From contig NZ_ARWE01000001.1 in the NCBI RefSeq assembly GCF_000384395.1, positions 2,196,894-2,260,893 on the forward strand: DNA of 64,000 nt, written 5' to 3'. A program made the translations under genes and the position numbers. Position 1 is the stretch's first letter. The number at the start of each line of letters is the position of its first letter. Of the stretch, positions 47,893-57,512 are shown in pieces. A model generated the notes under the pieces. That model made no database searches. It was not told the origin of the DNA and saw only the letters and a program-made list of their open reading frames with translations. The DNA comes from Geopsychrobacter electrodiphilus DSM 16401. GTDB taxonomy: Bacteria; Desulfobacterota; Desulfuromonadia; Desulfuromonadales; Geopsychrobacteraceae.

Positions 47893-48532
47893 TCCATCTC
47901 CCGAGAATTGACTCTCCGGCGATCGTTTTATCCCCCAGGCTGACCTGAATGCTACAGTCAGTAGGAAGATAAACATCTACCCGTGAGCCGAAGCGAATCA
48001 AACCATAGCGTTGCCCGACCCTGAGGAGGTCACCAATGACAGGATAGGTAACGATCCGCCGGGCGATCAAACCTGCAATTTGGACAAACAGAATCCGGCG
48101 CCCCTTTTCATCTTCAAGCAGGATGCCGCCTTGCTCATTCTGCTCACTCGCTTTATCCAGTGAAGCGTTAAAAAATTCGCCGCGCCGATAAAACATATCT
48201 ACCACTTTACCGCTCAGTGGCACGCGATTGATATGAACGTTAAATACCGACATGAAGATGCTGATTTTTTGTACCGGCCCCATAGAATAATGATTTTCTT
48301 CGACATTTCCGACAAAGATGACCTCACCGTCCGCTGGAGCAATGACCAGTCCTTCACCTGGTGGGGGATTACGCTCAGGATTGCGAAAGAAATAGATGGT
48401 AAAAAGTGTCAACGCAAGGAGGATCACCGCCAGAAAACCCCACCCGAGCAGGGCAAAGATCAGAGTGATAAAGGCGAACAGTCCGATAAAAGGATAACCT
48501 TCTTGGGCAACGGGTAGATTGGCATTTCGCAT
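47882..48532 (-). CDS. psd: Phosphatidylserine decarboxylase (short form)
   Basis: 216 residues, the short PSD form. An N-terminal hydrophobic pair of helices is followed by NPPPGEGLVIAPADGEVIFV and FMSVFNVHINRVPLSG. The self-cleavage site is expected at Gly-Ser in RFGSRVDVYLP, where Ser becomes the pyruvoyl group. It makes phosphatidylethanolamine. Overlaps pssA downstream. Confidence 0.93.
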   Translation of the reverse strand: MRNANLPVAQEGYPFIGLFAFITLIFALLGWGFLAVILLALTLFTIYFFRNPERNPPPGEGLVIAPADGEVIFVGNVEENHYSMGPVQKISIFMSVFNVHINRVPLSGKVVDMFYRRGEFFNASLDKASEQNEQGGILLEDEKGRRILFVQIAGLIARRIVTYPVIGDLLRVGQRYGLIRFGSRVDVYLPTDCSIQVSLGDKTIAGESILGRWNDN

Positions 48533-48558
48533 GGGATTTCAAACGCCTCTTAAAGTAG

Positions 48559-48588
48559 AGAAAGGGCAGCGGGACAACTGCCCTTTCT
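48559..48588 (-). terminator. Hairpin after the ilvC remnant
   Basis: AGAAAGGGCAG and CTGCCCTTTCT form an 11-bp perfect stem with an eight-base loop. On the minus strand it is followed only by CTCTACTTT, so termination may be partial. Confidence 0.6.
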
Positions 48589-48611
48589 GAAAGTTTGCTT
48601 GGGAAAAGGTC

Positions 48612-48761
48612 TTAGTTTTTGTCTACGATCTTCTGAATCCAGGGCATCATACTGCGCAGCCTTTCCCCAATTACCTCAATCTGATGGACGGCATTATTCC
48701 GGTGACAAGCGGGCATCTCAGGATAGTTGGACTGCCCTTCAAGGATAAAACGCTTTGCACA
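48612..48761 (-). pseudogene. ilvC: Decayed 3' fragment of ilvC (ketol-acid reductoisomerase)
   Basis: The minus frame ending at stop 48614-48612 encodes about 49 codons that match the C-terminus of class [20 protein letters not shown], then [16 protein letters not shown], ending IVDKN. Conserved positions have drifted (PACHR for TAKRR, HQIE for HPIE). Everything upstream, some 285 codons including the NADPH and catalytic domains, is missing. The frame reaches a stop upstream without a start. The position between ilvN and psd is the normal place of ilvC in this cluster. Confidence 0.85.
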
Positions 48762-48762
48762 T

Positions 48763-48794
48763 GTTAAACCCCTATATTTAAATAGGAATTTAAC
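48763..48794. repeat. Imperfect palindrome at the ilvC deletion edge
   Basis: GTTAAA...TTTAAC encloses CCTAT...ATAGG around an ATTTAA centre. It abuts the point where ilvC homology stops. Confidence 0.5.
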
Positions 48795-48905
48795 AGGGTT
48801 TGCGTGTTTCTAGGTGCTTAAAATGATTGAAACAAATAACACAGCCAGTAGCTTCAAGGCAAACAAAAGCCAAGTTGCCCCTCTGCAAAAGCAACGGAAA
48901 TCAGG

Positions 48906-49397
48906 CTAGCCAGTGACCCCTTTGGCACCACGGCCGATGACAACCGGACCCGAACGCACAACCTCTTTAATCCCCATCGGCGTCAACAGTTGTAAAACCG
49001 CATCAATCTTAGCAGGGGCACCTGTCATCTCAACCGTATAGGATCGGGCTGTGACATCAACCACTTTGGCGCGAAAAATATCTACGATTCTCAGAACCTC
49101 TGCACGCGACTCTGATTCAGCGGTCACCTTAATAAGAGCCAACTCACGAGCAACGTACTCTTCATCGGTGAAATCGACAACCTTGATCGTTGAAATTAAT
49201 TTATTCAATTGCTTGGTTATCTGCTCCAGGACTCGGTCATCACCACGCGTAACGATGGTCATTCGTGAGGTGTCTGGTTCCAGTGTAGGTGCAACCGATA
49301 GGCTCTCAATGTTAAAACCACGTCCAGAAAAGAGCCCCGACACCCGAGCCAGCACACCGAACTCATTTTCGACCAACACAGATATTGTGTGTTTCAT
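48906..49397 (-). CDS. ilvN: Acetolactate synthase small subunit
   Basis: 163 residues, the usual IlvH/IlvN length. The N-terminal ACT domain (HTISVLVENEFGVLARVSGLF) binds valine for feedback control. The C-terminal half (ALIKVTAESESRAEVLRI) is the second ACT-like domain. It follows ilvB by 41 bases. Confidence 0.95.
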   Translation of the reverse strand: MKHTISVLVENEFGVLARVSGLFSGRGFNIESLSVAPTLEPDTSRMTIVTRGDDRVLEQITKQLNKLISTIKVVDFTDEEYVARELALIKVTAESESRAEVLRIVDIFRAKVVDVTARSYTVEMTGAPAKIDAVLQLLTPMGIKEVVRSGPVVIGRGAKGVTG

Positions 49398-49438
49398 CTT
49401 GTCTCTCCGCTATTTCAATAAAAAAACACTCTGACCTC

Positions 49439-51136
49439 TCAAGAAGCCAGAACCATTTCGTGAATCCCCTTGCCCGCAGGAACCATCGGCAGAACATTCT
49501 CTTCGCGACAGACCTTAAATTCCATCAAAACCGGGCCATCGATTTCAAGCGCCTGCGTGATTACGCCTTCGACATCCGCGACCTTATCAGTCCGCAAACC
49601 TGTTGCCCCATAGGCCTCGGCCAATTTAACAAAATCGATCGGCAACTCCATACAGGTCTGACTGTAACGTTTATTGAAAAAAAGTTGCTGCCACTGACGC
49701 ACCATTCCGAGATAATTGTTGTTTAAAATGGCAATTTTAACCGGCAAACGGTACTGAACCAGAGTAGCCAACTCTTGCGAATTCATCTGAAAAGAGCCAT
49801 CCCCCGAGATATCGATGACCTGGCGCTTCGGAAACGCAACCTGAGCACCTAACGCCGCGGGTAATCCATAGCCCATAGTCCCAAGCCCACCTGAAGTCAA
49901 AAAAGTCCGGGGCTGACGAAACTGAAAAAACTGAGCAGTCCACATCTGATGTTGTCCGACTTCAGTCGTGATAATGGCATCTGCAGCGCTCAGTTCGGAA
50001 AGTTTTTCAATGACATACTGTGGCTTGATAACTGACTCAGAAGAAGTATATCGCAACGGATGTTTCGCCTTCCAACCGCTAATGTCTGCCCGCCAGTTGA
50101 CTGAATTGTGAACCATATCGGAGACTTCTTGCGGATACCCCTTCAGTTGAGTCAGCAGAGAGTTTAAAACAGACTTCAAGTCCCCGACGACCGGCAGGTC
50201 AACGCGCACATTTTTACGAATAGACGTTGGATCGATATCAAACTGGATAATCTTGGCTTTACTCGCGAAAGCATCAATGCGACCAGTTACACGGTCATCG
50301 AAACGGGCGCCGACCGCCACCAGCAGATCACATTCCGTCACAGCCATATTTGCGGAATAGGTACCGTGCATGCCGAGCATACCCAGAGACAGAGAATGGT
50401 TACCAGGGAAAGCCGCCATCGCCATTAAAGTCGTGGTGACAGGGACCTGGAGCAGCTCTGTCAACTGTAACAACTCCGGGGTGACATTCGCCAGGGTCGC
50501 CCCGCCACCAACATATAACACCGGACGCTTTGCTTTGAGAATCATCTGTGCGGCCTTGCCGATCTGGCGTTCATTTCCCTCGACCGTGGGCTTATAACCG
50601 CGCATCTTGACTGCTTCAGGGTAAACAAACTTCATCGAGGCAACCTGAATGTCTTTCGGCAGGTCAATCAAAACCGGACCTGGTCGACCGGTACGAGCAA
50701 TGTAAAAAGCTTCCTTGATCATTCGCGGCAGATCGCGAATATCCTGCACCAGAAAGTTATGTTTGGTACAGGGGCGCGTAATACCGCACATATCCGCTTC
50801 TTGAAAAGCATCATTACCAATCAGCGCAGTCGGCACCTGCCCGGTAATAATCACCATCGGAATCGAGTCCATATAGGCAGTTGCTATTCCAGTAACGGTG
50901 TTGGTCGCGCCAGGGCCGCTGGTCGCGATAACCACACCGACCTTCCCCGTCGTACGCGCATACCCATCAGCAGCATGCACCGCAGCCTGCTCATGACGCG
51001 TTAAAATATGGTGAATCTGGGAATCATACAAATCATCATAGATATTGATGACCGCGCCACCGGGATAACCAAAAACCTGGTCAACCCCTTCAAGGCGCAG
51101 GCTTTCCAGAAGAATCTGCGAACCGGTCAACTTCAA
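49439..51136 (-). CDS. ilvB: Acetolactate synthase large subunit
   Basis: 565 residues from a TTG start preceded by GAGGAGG with a good spacer. ThDP-enzyme landmarks are [14 protein letters not shown], the catalytic Glu in [30 protein letters not shown] and the [12 protein letters not shown] cofactor site. It makes acetolactate and acetohydroxybutyrate from pyruvate and 2-oxobutanoate. First gene of the ilv cluster. Confidence 0.96.
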   Translation of the reverse strand: MKLTGSQILLESLRLEGVDQVFGYPGGAVINIYDDLYDSQIHHILTRHEQAAVHAADGYARTTGKVGVVIATSGPGATNTVTGIATAYMDSIPMVIITGQVPTALIGNDAFQEADMCGITRPCTKHNFLVQDIRDLPRMIKEAFYIARTGRPGPVLIDLPKDIQVASMKFVYPEAVKMRGYKPTVEGNERQIGKAAQMILKAKRPVLYVGGGATLANVTPELLQLTELLQVPVTTTLMAMAAFPGNHSLSLGMLGMHGTYSANMAVTECDLLVAVGARFDDRVTGRIDAFASKAKIIQFDIDPTSIRKNVRVDLPVVGDLKSVLNSLLTQLKGYPQEVSDMVHNSVNWRADISGWKAKHPLRYTSSESVIKPQYVIEKLSELSAADAIITTEVGQHQMWTAQFFQFRQPRTFLTSGGLGTMGYGLPAALGAQVAFPKRQVIDISGDGSFQMNSQELATLVQYRLPVKIAILNNNYLGMVRQWQQLFFNKRYSQTCMELPIDFVKLAEAYGATGLRTDKVADVEGVITQALEIDGPVLMEFKVCREENVLPMVPAGKGIHEMVLAS

Positions 51137-51426
51137 CGGTACCTCCTCACAAATGTTCTTGGCCTTCTCAAAGAGAGGGCTCTCTTAAATATTGAACTCG
51201 GCACAAGCCCAAACACAAAAAAATTGAATGCCATATAGATCCGTCAAACATGCAGACCGCTCAGGATCTGGCAGGAAAAACAACCCTGCCCATGCCAGCC
51301 GACCTTCCCTTTAGGGTTAAGCCCCCCATCATCTAGCTAAAACCGATACCATTGACCCCTAAATTTTTTCGATTCAAACAGCTTGGCCAAAAAACATTCC
51401 AGTAAAACTAAACACAGCCGATACAG
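51137..51426 (-). other. Leader region of ilvB with hairpins, no gene
   Basis: No credible reading frame. On the minus strand GGCAGG/CCTGCC (51292-51272 region) can pair locally, while CTGGCA/TGCCAG offers an overlapping alternative. A T-run follows further down before the TTG start of ilvB. This could be an attenuator, but no T-box motif is present. Confidence 0.4.
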
Positions 51427-51461
51427 TAAAGGGCCTAAGCATACAGCTTAAGCCCTTTACA
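51427..51461 (-). terminator. Strong hairpin after the DUF465 gene
   Basis: GTAAAGGGC.TAAGC pairs with GCTTA.GCCCTTTAC, a 14-bp stem with one mismatch. It lacks a T-run on either side, so it may be a processing or weak termination site. Confidence 0.5.
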
Positions 51462-51490
51462 ACCATGTCATATGAATTCGCCCGGGGTCA

Positions 51491-51709
51491 CTAACAGCCT
51501 GTGCTCGCGACGAGTTGCTCCATTTCATCCTTGCCCGCTAACTTCATCTTCTTGACATTCAATACTTCAAGTTCTTCCTGAGGGGAAAGGAAGCCTTTTT
51601 TCTTAAATTCATCCAGTCGTTTTTCAAACAGGGAGTGTTCTTCATAAAGCAGGCGAAACCGAGGGTTGGTGTCTAACAGTTGTTGCAGAATGTTCTGAGC
51701 TATTTCCAT
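51491..51709 (-). CDS. DUF465 (YdcH-like) small coiled-coil protein
   Basis: 72 residues. RFRLLYEEHSLFEKRLDEFKKKG followed by LNVKKMKLAGKDEMEQLV is the typical DUF465 helical hairpin. Function unknown. It starts 105 bases after tsaB in the same direction, with a GGAGGTG Shine-Dalgarno. Confidence 0.85.
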   Translation of the reverse strand: MEIAQNILQQLLDTNPRFRLLYEEHSLFEKRLDEFKKKGFLSPQEELEVLNVKKMKLAGKDEMEQLVASTGC

Positions 51710-51814
51710 CTTTCACCTCCACGCAGGGGTTTAAGGACTGAAAGACCTACACTAAAAGAAAAACACAGCCGATCTCGGTTGTCAATAAATCATCGAAGGA
51801 TCTGGCCCTGAAAA

Positions 51815-52504
51815 TCAGCCGGTTTTAGATCGATTAATTTCCGCATCTGAAGGTCGAATATAAATCGGGTTCAGAAGAGCCGGCCCATAGTTTCCATTAA
51901 AATGATTCTGCCCAGAAGCCAAGACAGCGGCCGCTGAAGCACGTGGCTGATGATGACAGTCTGCCGGGAAGAGAGCTCGCTCCCCAAGTATGTTATCGAT
52001 AAGCGGACGATAGAGCGCAACTGCATCACCGACCAAAGCGACGGGTCCGGTAAGTCGTTTAAGGGCGGCCTCTGGCGGCAGAACCAGTTCAGGACCGAGC
52101 GCAGCGGGGGAACCATTCTTCCAGTGGAAGAGCGCGGTATAGACCTCTTTTTTACGGGCATCAACAAAGACACAGATCGGAACAGGACAAAGCGGCAGGT
52201 TCATCGCCAACAGCTGTAAAGCAGAAACCCCGATCACAGGCAGATGCGCCGCCTGAGCAAGCCCCTTGGCTGTGGCCAACCCGATACGTAATCCGGTAAA
52301 AGAACCAGGCCCGTGCACCACGGCAATCAAATCAAGCTCGTCAATAGACAGAGCCCCAGCGTGCAATACCTGCTGCACCTGCTCAAGCAGACGCTCGCTG
52401 TGCGTCGCCTTGATATTGAGCAACAGCTCCGCGATCAGTTTTGATCCATCCAAAAGAGCGACACTACCGGTACTTGAAGCGGTATCTAGGGCAAGAATCT
52501 TCAT
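51815..52504 (-). CDS. tsaB: tRNA t6A synthesis factor TsaB
   Basis: 229 residues from ATG at 52504 (MKILALDTASSTGSVAL), the canonical N-terminus; the longer frame overlaps rseP. VVHGPGSFTGLRIGLATAKGL is the ASKHA-fold signature of TsaB/YeaZ. It works with TsaD and TsaE in making t6A37 of ANN-reading tRNAs. Four bases from the rseP stop. Confidence 0.95.
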   Translation of the reverse strand: MKILALDTASSTGSVALLDGSKLIAELLLNIKATHSERLLEQVQQVLHAGALSIDELDLIAVVHGPGSFTGLRIGLATAKGLAQAAHLPVIGVSALQLLAMNLPLCPVPICVFVDARKKEVYTALFHWKNGSPAALGPELVLPPEAALKRLTGPVALVGDAVALYRPLIDNILGERALFPADCHHQPRASAAAVLASGQNHFNGNYGPALLNPIYIRPSDAEINRSKTG

Positions 52505-52508
52505 AAAT

Positions 52509-53828
52509 TCAACTCGACCAGAAAATCCGCGCCAGATCATTATAGAAGGCCAGAATCATCAGCATGATGAGCAACGCCAGCCCGATCTGCTGCAGAATTT
52601 CACGAGCGCGAACCGATATCGGCTTACGAAACACCAACTCGAAAACATAAAAGAAAATGTGGCCACCATCCAAAATCGGAATCGGCAACAGGTTCAAAAT
52701 CCCGAGCTGAATCGAAATAAACGCCAGCACCGACAACACTGCTGACATGTCAGTTTGGGCGGCCTGCCCAGCGATCTGGACCACGGTAATCGGGCCGCCA
52801 ATATTCTTGGCAGAGACGTGCCCGGTAAAAAGTTTTTGCACAAAGACCAGGGTCAGATCGATAAGTTCTATGGTTCGACCTGCTCCCTCACGGATGGCGG
52901 CCAGCGGGCCGAATTTTTTATTGACAGTCTGCTGCTCCGGCCCGATGCCAATCAGCCAGGCCCCACTATCATGAAGCTTGGGTTGCAATGGCATACGTAA
53001 CTCTTGGCCACCGCGCTCAATAAGGAGGAGAACCTCCTTGCCTTCGGTCTGCTGAATGATGCGCTTCAAATCATACCAGGAAAAGATTTTCTGCCCGGCG
53101 ATCTGCAGAATGAGGTCACCACGGTGCAGACCCGCCGCTGCCGCAGGCATACCCGGCATCAAACTGCCGATAACAGCCGGCTGTAAAGGAAGTATCCCGA
53201 TAGACTGCAGACCTTCAAGGCTGCCATTTTCGGCAGGAATGACGACCGCCATTGGTTTGCCTTGACGGACAACCCCGAAGCGCAACGCCTCCCCTGCAAA
53301 ATTGACTAGCTCCTTGTTGGCGTCGGACCAGGTCAAAACTTGATCATCGTTCAAACTTTGCAAACAATCGCCGGCGAGAAAACCGGCCTGGGCCGCTTCA
53401 GAGCCCGGTGTCACGTAACCGACGCAGGCAGGCTGATCAATATAAGCCGGGATCTGCGTCCCGACCATGTAGGTGACAGGCAAAATCAAAAAAGGCAGAA
53501 TAAGATTCATCATTGGCCCGGCAGCAACAATCGCCAAACGCCGCATCACTGATTTGTCGGCAAATGATCGCTCGCGCTCCGCCGGGAGCAATTCTGCATC
53601 TTCCCCGAGTTCCCCACCCCCCTCACCGAGCATCTGGACATAACCACCCAGGGGGATGGCGCATACGAGATATTCCGTTTCTCCCCAGGTTTTTGAGATG
53701 ATTTTTGGGCCGAAACCAAGAGAAAATTTAAGAATTTTTACCCCGGCAAGGCGGGCAACGCAGTAATGGCCAAGCTCATGCACAAAGACCAGAATCCCGA
53801 GCATAATAATTCCGGAAATGATGGTCAT
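52509..53828 (-). CDS. rseP: RseP-family intramembrane zinc metalloprotease
   Basis: 439 residues. [13 protein letters not shown] provides the zinc HExxH and [12 protein letters not shown] the third ligand. Two PDZ domains lie between them ([17 protein letters not shown] and [17 protein letters not shown]). It performs site-2 cleavage of anti-sigma factors and removes signal peptide remnants. The start overlaps dxr by four bases. Confidence 0.95.
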   Translation of the reverse strand: MTIISGIIMLGILVFVHELGHYCVARLAGVKILKFSLGFGPKIISKTWGETEYLVCAIPLGGYVQMLGEGGGELGEDAELLPAERERSFADKSVMRRLAIVAAGPMMNLILPFLILPVTYMVGTQIPAYIDQPACVGYVTPGSEAAQAGFLAGDCLQSLNDDQVLTWSDANKELVNFAGEALRFGVVRQGKPMAVVIPAENGSLEGLQSIGILPLQPAVIGSLMPGMPAAAAGLHRGDLILQIAGQKIFSWYDLKRIIQQTEGKEVLLLIERGGQELRMPLQPKLHDSGAWLIGIGPEQQTVNKKFGPLAAIREGAGRTIELIDLTLVFVQKLFTGHVSAKNIGGPITVVQIAGQAAQTDMSAVLSVLAFISIQLGILNLLPIPILDGGHIFFYVFELVFRKPISVRAREILQQIGLALLIMLMILAFYNDLARIFWSS

Positions 53829-55003
53829 CGATTTACTCCTTCTTCAATCAGGTCTGATGCACAGCGTCGTCCCCAGAGATCAGCTTCAAGTACCTGTTCA
53901 AGGGCGCTGATGATCTTTGGCTCATGACTCAGCATGACCTTGGCAATAATCTGGGGGATTTGTAAAAAGCCAATCTTCTCCTGAAGAAAAGCCGCAACCG
54001 CAATTTCATTGGCCGCATTCATTACGGCGGGACAAGTGCCTCCCCTTTCAAGGGCCTGATAGGCAAGGGACAAACAAGGGAATCGCTGCAGGTCAGGTTC
54101 GGAGAAGCTCAGGTCCTCCATGAGACACAGGTCGAGCGGTTTTTGTTTCAAATGCAGACGTTCCGGCCAGGAGAGCGCGTAGGCAATCGGAGTCTTCATG
54201 TCCGGAATACCCAATTGAGCAATCAAGGCACCATCACAATATTCAACCAATGAATGAACAATACTCTGCGGGTGAATATGAACCGCGATCTGTTCGGCCG
54301 GAAGATCAAACAGCCAGCGTGCCTCGATCACTTCAAGCCCCTTGTTCATCATAGTTGCGGAGTCAATGGTAATCTTTTTCCCCATCTCCCAGTTGGGATG
54401 CGCCAGGGCATCTTTAAGACATACCCGTTGCAATTCATCCATGCTGGTCGTGCGAAACGGACCGCCTGAAGCAGTCAAAATTAAGCGTCGGACATCCCCG
54501 CTTCGTTGACCTGCCAAAGATTGGAATATTGCTGAATGCTCGCTGTCGACCGGTATCAATTGCACACCCTGTCGGGCGACCTCGGCCATAAACAGTTCTC
54601 CTGCAGCAACCAGAATCTCCTTGTTGGCCAGAGCAATGTCCTTACCCGCACTGACAGCTGCCATAGTGGGAACAAGGCCAGCTGCCCCAACAATCGCAGA
54701 GACTACCATTTTTACCTCGGGATGCGTAGCACACTGCACCAGGCCATCTACACCACACAGTATCTCAGGGCCTTCATGACCAAGTTCATGTCGAAGTAGT
54801 TCTGCTGAAACATCGTCAGCGACTGCAACTCGTTTTGGCCGAAAACGCACGATCTGCTCTCGCAGAAGTCTGATATTTGATCCAGCGGTCAAGCAGACGA
54901 CACGGTAGCGCTCAGGGAAAGAGGCGACAATATCCAGAGTACTTACCCCGATAGAGCCGGTGGACCCCAGAATGGCCAGTGCTTTTTTATTATTATTGGA
55001 CAT
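53825..55003 (-). CDS. dxr: 1-deoxy-D-xylulose 5-phosphate reductoisomerase
   Basis: 392 residues. The NADPH loop [14 protein letters not shown] opens the protein, followed by [27 protein letters not shown] and the flexible lid GPFRTTS. It commits DXP to the MEP isoprenoid pathway, feeding UppS encoded two genes upstream. Confidence 0.96.
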   Translation of the reverse strand: MSNNNKKALAILGSTGSIGVSTLDIVASFPERYRVVCLTAGSNIRLLREQIVRFRPKRVAVADDVSAELLRHELGHEGPEILCGVDGLVQCATHPEVKMVVSAIVGAAGLVPTMAAVSAGKDIALANKEILVAAGELFMAEVARQGVQLIPVDSEHSAIFQSLAGQRSGDVRRLILTASGGPFRTTSMDELQRVCLKDALAHPNWEMGKKITIDSATMMNKGLEVIEARWLFDLPAEQIAVHIHPQSIVHSLVEYCDGALIAQLGIPDMKTPIAYALSWPERLHLKQKPLDLCLMEDLSFSEPDLQRFPCLSLAYQALERGGTCPAVMNAANEIAVAAFLQEKIGFLQIPQIIAKVMLSHEPKIISALEQVLEADLWGRRCASDLIEEGVNR

Positions 55004-55035
55004 CAGATATTTCTATGGTCTGTCTGAATGGCATA

Positions 55036-55830
55036 TCAGGAGATAACCTGTGCCAGATAATAGGCGAGAGGAAAAGCAAACAACAGACTATCGAGCCGGT
55101 CGAGTATACCCCCATGACCGGGGAAAATTCCACCAGAGTCTTTAACTCCGCAAGCACGCTTGAGCAAAGATTCAAAGAGATCCCCGACCTGCCCAACAAC
55201 GCCGATAAGCGTACCGACCAGAACGATATGACCGAACCCAAAAGCAGGCAGAAAAAGTTTGGCGGCAAGACCGACCCCCAGGCAAGATCCGACAAGGCCG
55301 CCCAAGGCGCCTTCAACACTCTTTTTGGGACTCACTGAAGGGTAAAGCTTATGTTTCCCAAACGAAACACCGACAAAATAAGCCGCACTATCACAAGCCA
55401 TCACCGCAAACAGTACTAAAAAGACCCAGCCGCGACCATCAGGCAGTTGTCGCAGTAAAACCAGATGCCCAAGGAGTAGCGGTAAATAAACAAGCCCGAG
55501 AATCTGCCAACCTAAACGAAAGATCAACTGATCCAGGGGACCAAGGTTGAAGAGATACAACAGGGTCAAAAGGAGCAATGATGAAACTAGAAAAAGCAGG
55601 AGTAGATCGAAGCGGTGCAGGTAAAGAGGGATAATCAAAAGGCTGCCAGCTATCGAGCTCAAGTATTGCTCTGTAACACGCTCAGCTTGCAGCGCCATGC
55701 GATTGAATTCGAGCAACCCGACTAGGGAAAATGCGGCGGCAACCAGGGCAAAGATCCCCGAAGTGGAATAGTAAAGAAAAGCAATCAACAACGGCAAAGC
55801 GATCAGGGCTGTCAGGATGCGCTGTTTGAT
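55036..55830 (-). CDS. cdsA: Phosphatidate cytidylyltransferase, probable ATC start
   Basis: 264 residues if read from ATC at 55830. Eight or so membrane helices and the CDP-DAG synthase signature SVSPKKSVEGALGG plus PGHGGILDRLDSL are present. The first canonical start in frame is TTG at 55797, but it would cut into the first helix. The 11 codons before it encode IKQRILTALIA, matching the family N-terminus MKQRILTALIALPL, and GGGGAGGG sits just before the ATC. It supplies CDP-diacylglycerol, used by PssA encoded at 47 kb. Overlaps the uppS 3' end. Confidence 0.85.
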   Translation of the reverse strand: MKQRILTALIALPLLIAFLYYSTSGIFALVAAAFSLVGLLEFNRMALQAERVTEQYLSSIAGSLLIIPLYLHRFDLLLLFLVSSLLLLTLLYLFNLGPLDQLIFRLGWQILGLVYLPLLLGHLVLLRQLPDGRGWVFLVLFAVMACDSAAYFVGVSFGKHKLYPSVSPKKSVEGALGGLVGSCLGVGLAAKLFLPAFGFGHIVLVGTLIGVVGQVGDLFESLLKRACGVKDSGGIFPGHGGILDRLDSLLFAFPLAYYLAQVIS

Positions 55831-56576
55831 AGGCCCTCCCCTTCTGCGGTCTGTTCCGCGGTCAAGCCGAATCGGCGCCGCCGCTGTCGATAACTCTCCA
55901 GGGCCAGACGTAATTCAACAGGCCCGAAATCAGGCCAATAGGCATCAACAAAATAGAGTTCGGCATAGGCGAGTTGCCACAGCAGAAAGTTGCTTATTCT
56001 TAATTCTCCGCTGGTTCTGATCAGCAAATCAGGGTCTGGCACCCCGGCGGTGTCGAGGTTTGCATTAAATTCAGTCGCACCAATCTCTTCCGGGGCGAGC
56101 TCCCCTGCCGCAACCTTGCGGGCGAGGCGTCGGGCGGCCCGCACAATTTCATCGCGGCCCCCGTAGGAGAGGGCCAGTGTGAGCATCAACTTGTCGCCTG
56201 AAAGGGTCTCCTGCTCAGCAGAATCAAGGGCGTTGCGCACCTTAACCGAAAGCCGCTCTCGATCACCGATGACCCGCAATCTGACTCCGTCTTGCAACAT
56301 CCGCTGACGCTGCGACGCCAGAAATTCTAGCAACAAAGCCATCAAGGTTTCAACTTCGGCCTCAGGCCGGCCCCAATTTTCAGAGCTAAACGCAAAGAGT
56401 GTCAGGTAGGATATTTGTTGAAGAACGCACTCATCAACAATCTCAACGACTGTCCTGACGCCCTGTTGATGCCCGGCAACACGTGGCAGTCCACGTGCCT
56501 CAGCCCAACGGCCATTGCCATCCATAATGATGGCCAGATGCCTTAATGGTGGGATATTTACGGTTTTATGTATCAT
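55812..56576 (-). CDS. uppS: Undecaprenyl (isoprenyl) diphosphate synthase
   Basis: 254 residues from ATG at 56576; a GTG seven codons upstream (56597) is also open and neither has a clear Shine-Dalgarno. HLAIIMDGNGRWAEARGLPR is the substrate-binding signature, with TLFAFSSENWGRP and LLIRTSGELRISNFLLWQ conserved. It makes the C55 lipid carrier for peptidoglycan and LPS O-antigen. Confidence 0.94.
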   Translation of the reverse strand: MIHKTVNIPPLRHLAIIMDGNGRWAEARGLPRVAGHQQGVRTVVEIVDECVLQQISYLTLFAFSSENWGRPEAEVETLMALLLEFLASQRQRMLQDGVRLRVIGDRERLSVKVRNALDSAEQETLSGDKLMLTLALSYGGRDEIVRAARRLARKVAAGELAPEEIGATEFNANLDTAGVPDPDLLIRTSGELRISNFLLWQLAYAELYFVDAYWPDFGPVELRLALESYRQRRRRFGLTAEQTAEGEGLSNSAS

Positions 56577-56704
56577 CGAATCTGAACAACAACTCACAGC
56601 GAGAGGGAAGAAGAGAATAGTTTAGAGGTCGTTAAAATTAGCATGGCTGGACAACCTCCCGCAAGGTTTAAGAATTACCCCTTCGCCTTAAGAAGTTACA
56701 ATAG

Positions 56705-56728
56705 AAAAGGCGCCCCATAGGCGCCCTT
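56705..56728 (-). terminator. Terminator of the ferredoxin gene
   Basis: GGCGCC pairs with GGCGCC around a five-base loop with AAAA and TTT flanks; on the minus strand TTTTCTAT follows. It lies 23 bases past the ferredoxin stop. Confidence 0.7.
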
Positions 56729-56751
56729 TCTATTCTCTATTTCCCAACTGT

Positions 56752-56916
56752 TCAGTCAACGATCGCACTGACCGGACAGCTGTCAACACAGGCGCGGCAC
56801 TCGGTACAATCATCGCTGATCGCATAGATATCACCAGCTTCAGCAATCGCGCCGAGAGGGCAAGTATCAACACAGGTTCCGCAAGCAATACATTCTTCAG
56901 TGATTTTAAGCGCCAT
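56752..56916 (-). CDS. 2[4Fe-4S] ferredoxin
   Basis: 54 residues, a clostridial-type ferredoxin. Two complete CxxCxxCxxxCP motifs are read directly: CIACGTCVDTCP near the N-terminus and CTECRACVDSCP in the second half. AAGGAG lies seven bases before the ATG. A low-potential electron carrier common in strict anaerobes. It stands alone between frr and uppS, with a terminator downstream. Confidence 0.93.
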   Translation of the reverse strand: MALKITEECIACGTCVDTCPLGAIAEAGDIYAISDDCTECRACVDSCPVSAIVD

Positions 56917-56954
56917 CTATCTTCTCCTTGTTGAAAAAGGGAAATCTGAATTCT

Positions 56955-57512
56955 TCAAATTTCCATGAGTTCCTGTTCTTTATCCTTTACGATCCCATCA
57001 ACTTTCGCGACATACTCATCGGTCAATTGCTGCACATCCTTTTCACCCTGTTTCATCTCATCAAGGTTAATCTCTTTGTCCTTTTCCAGAAGCTTTAAGG
57101 TCTCATTCAGATCACGACGTGCGCCACGGATGGAGATTTTGGCTTCTTCGCCAATGCGACGAACCTGCTTGGCCATCTCCTTACGTCGTTCTTCGGTTAA
57201 AGCAGGAATCGGCAGCCGGATAATCTGACCGTCTGATGAGGGGTTCAACCCAAGGTCGGACTTAAATATCGCTCTTTCGATATCGGAAATCAGTTTTTTC
57301 TCCCAAGGTTGAATCACAATCAGTCGCGGTTCAGGGACGCTCAGATTTGCAACCTGACTCAACGGCGTTGGGGTCCCATAATAATCGACCCGGATATCGT
57401 CAAGCAGCGTTATCGATGCACGTCCGGTTCTGATTCTGGCGATATCACGACGCAAGGCTTGAAGCGCCTTGTCCATCGCAGATTTCCCTTCTCTAAGAGC
57501 ATCCTTAACCAT
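56955..57512 (-). CDS. frr: Ribosome recycling factor
   Basis: 185 residues from ATG at 57512, exactly the family length, with GGGAG nine bases upstream; a longer frame starts at 57533. [22 protein letters not shown] and [19 protein letters not shown] are signature segments. Splits post-termination ribosomes with EF-G. Overlaps the pyrH 3' end by eight bases. Confidence 0.96.
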   Translation of the reverse strand: MVKDALREGKSAMDKALQALRRDIARIRTGRASITLLDDIRVDYYGTPTPLSQVANLSVPEPRLIVIQPWEKKLISDIERAIFKSDLGLNPSSDGQIIRLPIPALTEERRKEMAKQVRRIGEEAKISIRGARRDLNETLKLLEKDKEINLDEMKQGEKDVQQLTDEYVAKVDGIVKDKEQELMEI

